Origin: an uncultured Nitrospinaceae bacterium
GTDB taxonomy: Bacteria; Nitrospinota; Nitrospinia; Nitrospinales; VA-1
Direction of reading: 5' to 3'
DNA: 6,326 nt
Assembly: GCA_905182935.1 (NCBI GenBank)
Contig: CAJJDL010000051.1
Span: 1-6,326, forward strand
Below are positions 5,897-6,326 of this stretch, piece after piece. Under the pieces are notes generated by a model that saw only the letters and a list, made by a program, of their open reading frames with translations, searched no databases and had not been told where the DNA came from. Made by a program: the position numbers and the translations under genes. Position 1 is the stretch's first letter. Every line of letters starts with the position of its first letter.

Positions 5897-6326
5897 TCAG
5901 CCTTTGTATGGTTTCATAAGGTTTTGATCAACACCTAACTGATCAAGTATCCTTGCAACAACAAAATCAACTAGGTCTTCAAAAGTTTTTTGACCAGAAT
6001 AAAATGCTGGTGATGCTGGTAAAATATGAGCTCCAGCTTGATCTAAAGCCAAAAGATTTTTTAAATGAATCGTGCTAAATGGGGTCTCGCGCGGAACAAT
6101 AATTAATTTACGTTTTTCTTTCAATATTACATCAGCGGCCCTTTCGACCATTGTTGTAGATACTCCAGAGGCAATCCGTCCTATAGTCCCCATACTTGCA
6201 GGAACCACAATCATTCCATCAGTTTTAAATGAACCACTAGCAATACATGTATTTATTTTTGAGTTTTTATAGAGCGTTACATTATCACCTGAAAAATAAG
6301 AGGTCTTTAAATCTAATTCAAGATTT
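5897..6326 (-). CDS. ubiX: Flavin prenyltransferase UbiX (5' end outside the window)
   Basis: UbiX joins a dimethylallyl group to reduced FMN, giving the prenylated FMN cofactor of UbiD-type decarboxylases, for example in ubiquinone or menaquinone synthesis. The frame stays open from the TGA at 5897 to the window edge, showing 142 residues of a protein that is usually about 190-200, so roughly 50 N-terminal residues are missing. The methionine at 6214 is internal, not a start, because conserved sequence (IASGSFKTDG) precedes it. Family motifs follow: MIVVPASMGTIGRIASGVSTT, ERAADVILKEKRKL, the IVPRETPFS segment with its conserved R-E-T-P, and HILPASPAFY near the end. No ubiD is visible in the window. 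It lies 26 bp upstream of the cysteine desulfurase gene and probably heads or belongs to the same operon. Confidence 0.93.
   Translation of the reverse strand, partial: NLELDLKTSYFSGDNVTLYKNSKINTCIASGSFKTDGMIVVPASMGTIGRIASGVSTTMVERAADVILKEKRKLIIVPRETPFSTIHLKNLLALDQAGAHILPASPAFYSGQKTFEDLVDFVVARILDQLGVDQNLMKPYKG

Noticed and set aside
6212..6214. ATG at 6214 as the start of a short 105-residue protein
   Set aside because: Conserved UbiX sequence continues upstream of it in the same frame to the window edge, so this is an internal methionine of a truncated ubiX.
6072..6272. 66-codon open frame on the + strand
   Set aside because: It is antisense to ubiX, and the conserved UbiX sequence on the other strand explains the open frame.

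Overview
This window is about 6.3 kb of AT-rich DNA (GC in the mid-30s percent by eye) from a diderm (Gram-negative type) bacterium. The evidence for an outer membrane is a TonB-family energy transducer and a lipoprotein-type signal on a cytochrome c. The lineage cannot be fixed from the sequence. The LL-diaminopimelate aminotransferase resembles, from memory, forms found in Verrucomicrobia/PVC-like and various uncultivated bacteria, which is only a hint. The genes are tightly packed and all intact except at the window edges.

Left block (+ strand, 1-2897): the last 11 codons of an unidentified gene end in a TAATG overlap with a tonB-like gene, followed 45 bp later by a small lipid-anchored mono-haem cytochrome c. 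A 113-bp gap then carries a good sigma-70-type promoter and an inverted repeat ahead of dapL. DapL makes LL-diaminopimelate in one step for lysine and peptidoglycan. folK (folate synthesis) follows on the same strand after a 99-bp gap in which I see no convincing promoter or terminator.

Right block (- strand, 6326-3482): ubiX (5' end outside the window), then a cysteine desulfurase, then thiI, read in that order. The desulfurase and thiI overlap by 11 bp. This is a sulfur-transfer pair: the desulfurase makes a persulfide from cysteine, and ThiI uses the sulfur for 4-thiouridine in tRNA and possibly for thiamine. The ThiI is the short form without a rhodanese domain. ubiX makes prenylated FMN for UbiD-type decarboxylases, probably in quinone synthesis.

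The two blocks converge with a 4-bp overlap between the folK and thiI stop regions. Exactly there thiI carries four perfect copies of a 9-bp repeat, giving an Asp-rich LDD tail. A perfect match to the FNR-box consensus lies between ubiX and the desulfurase start. I found no mobile element, CRISPR array, RNA gene or clearly new system; the window is mostly housekeeping, and the points of interest are small-scale.
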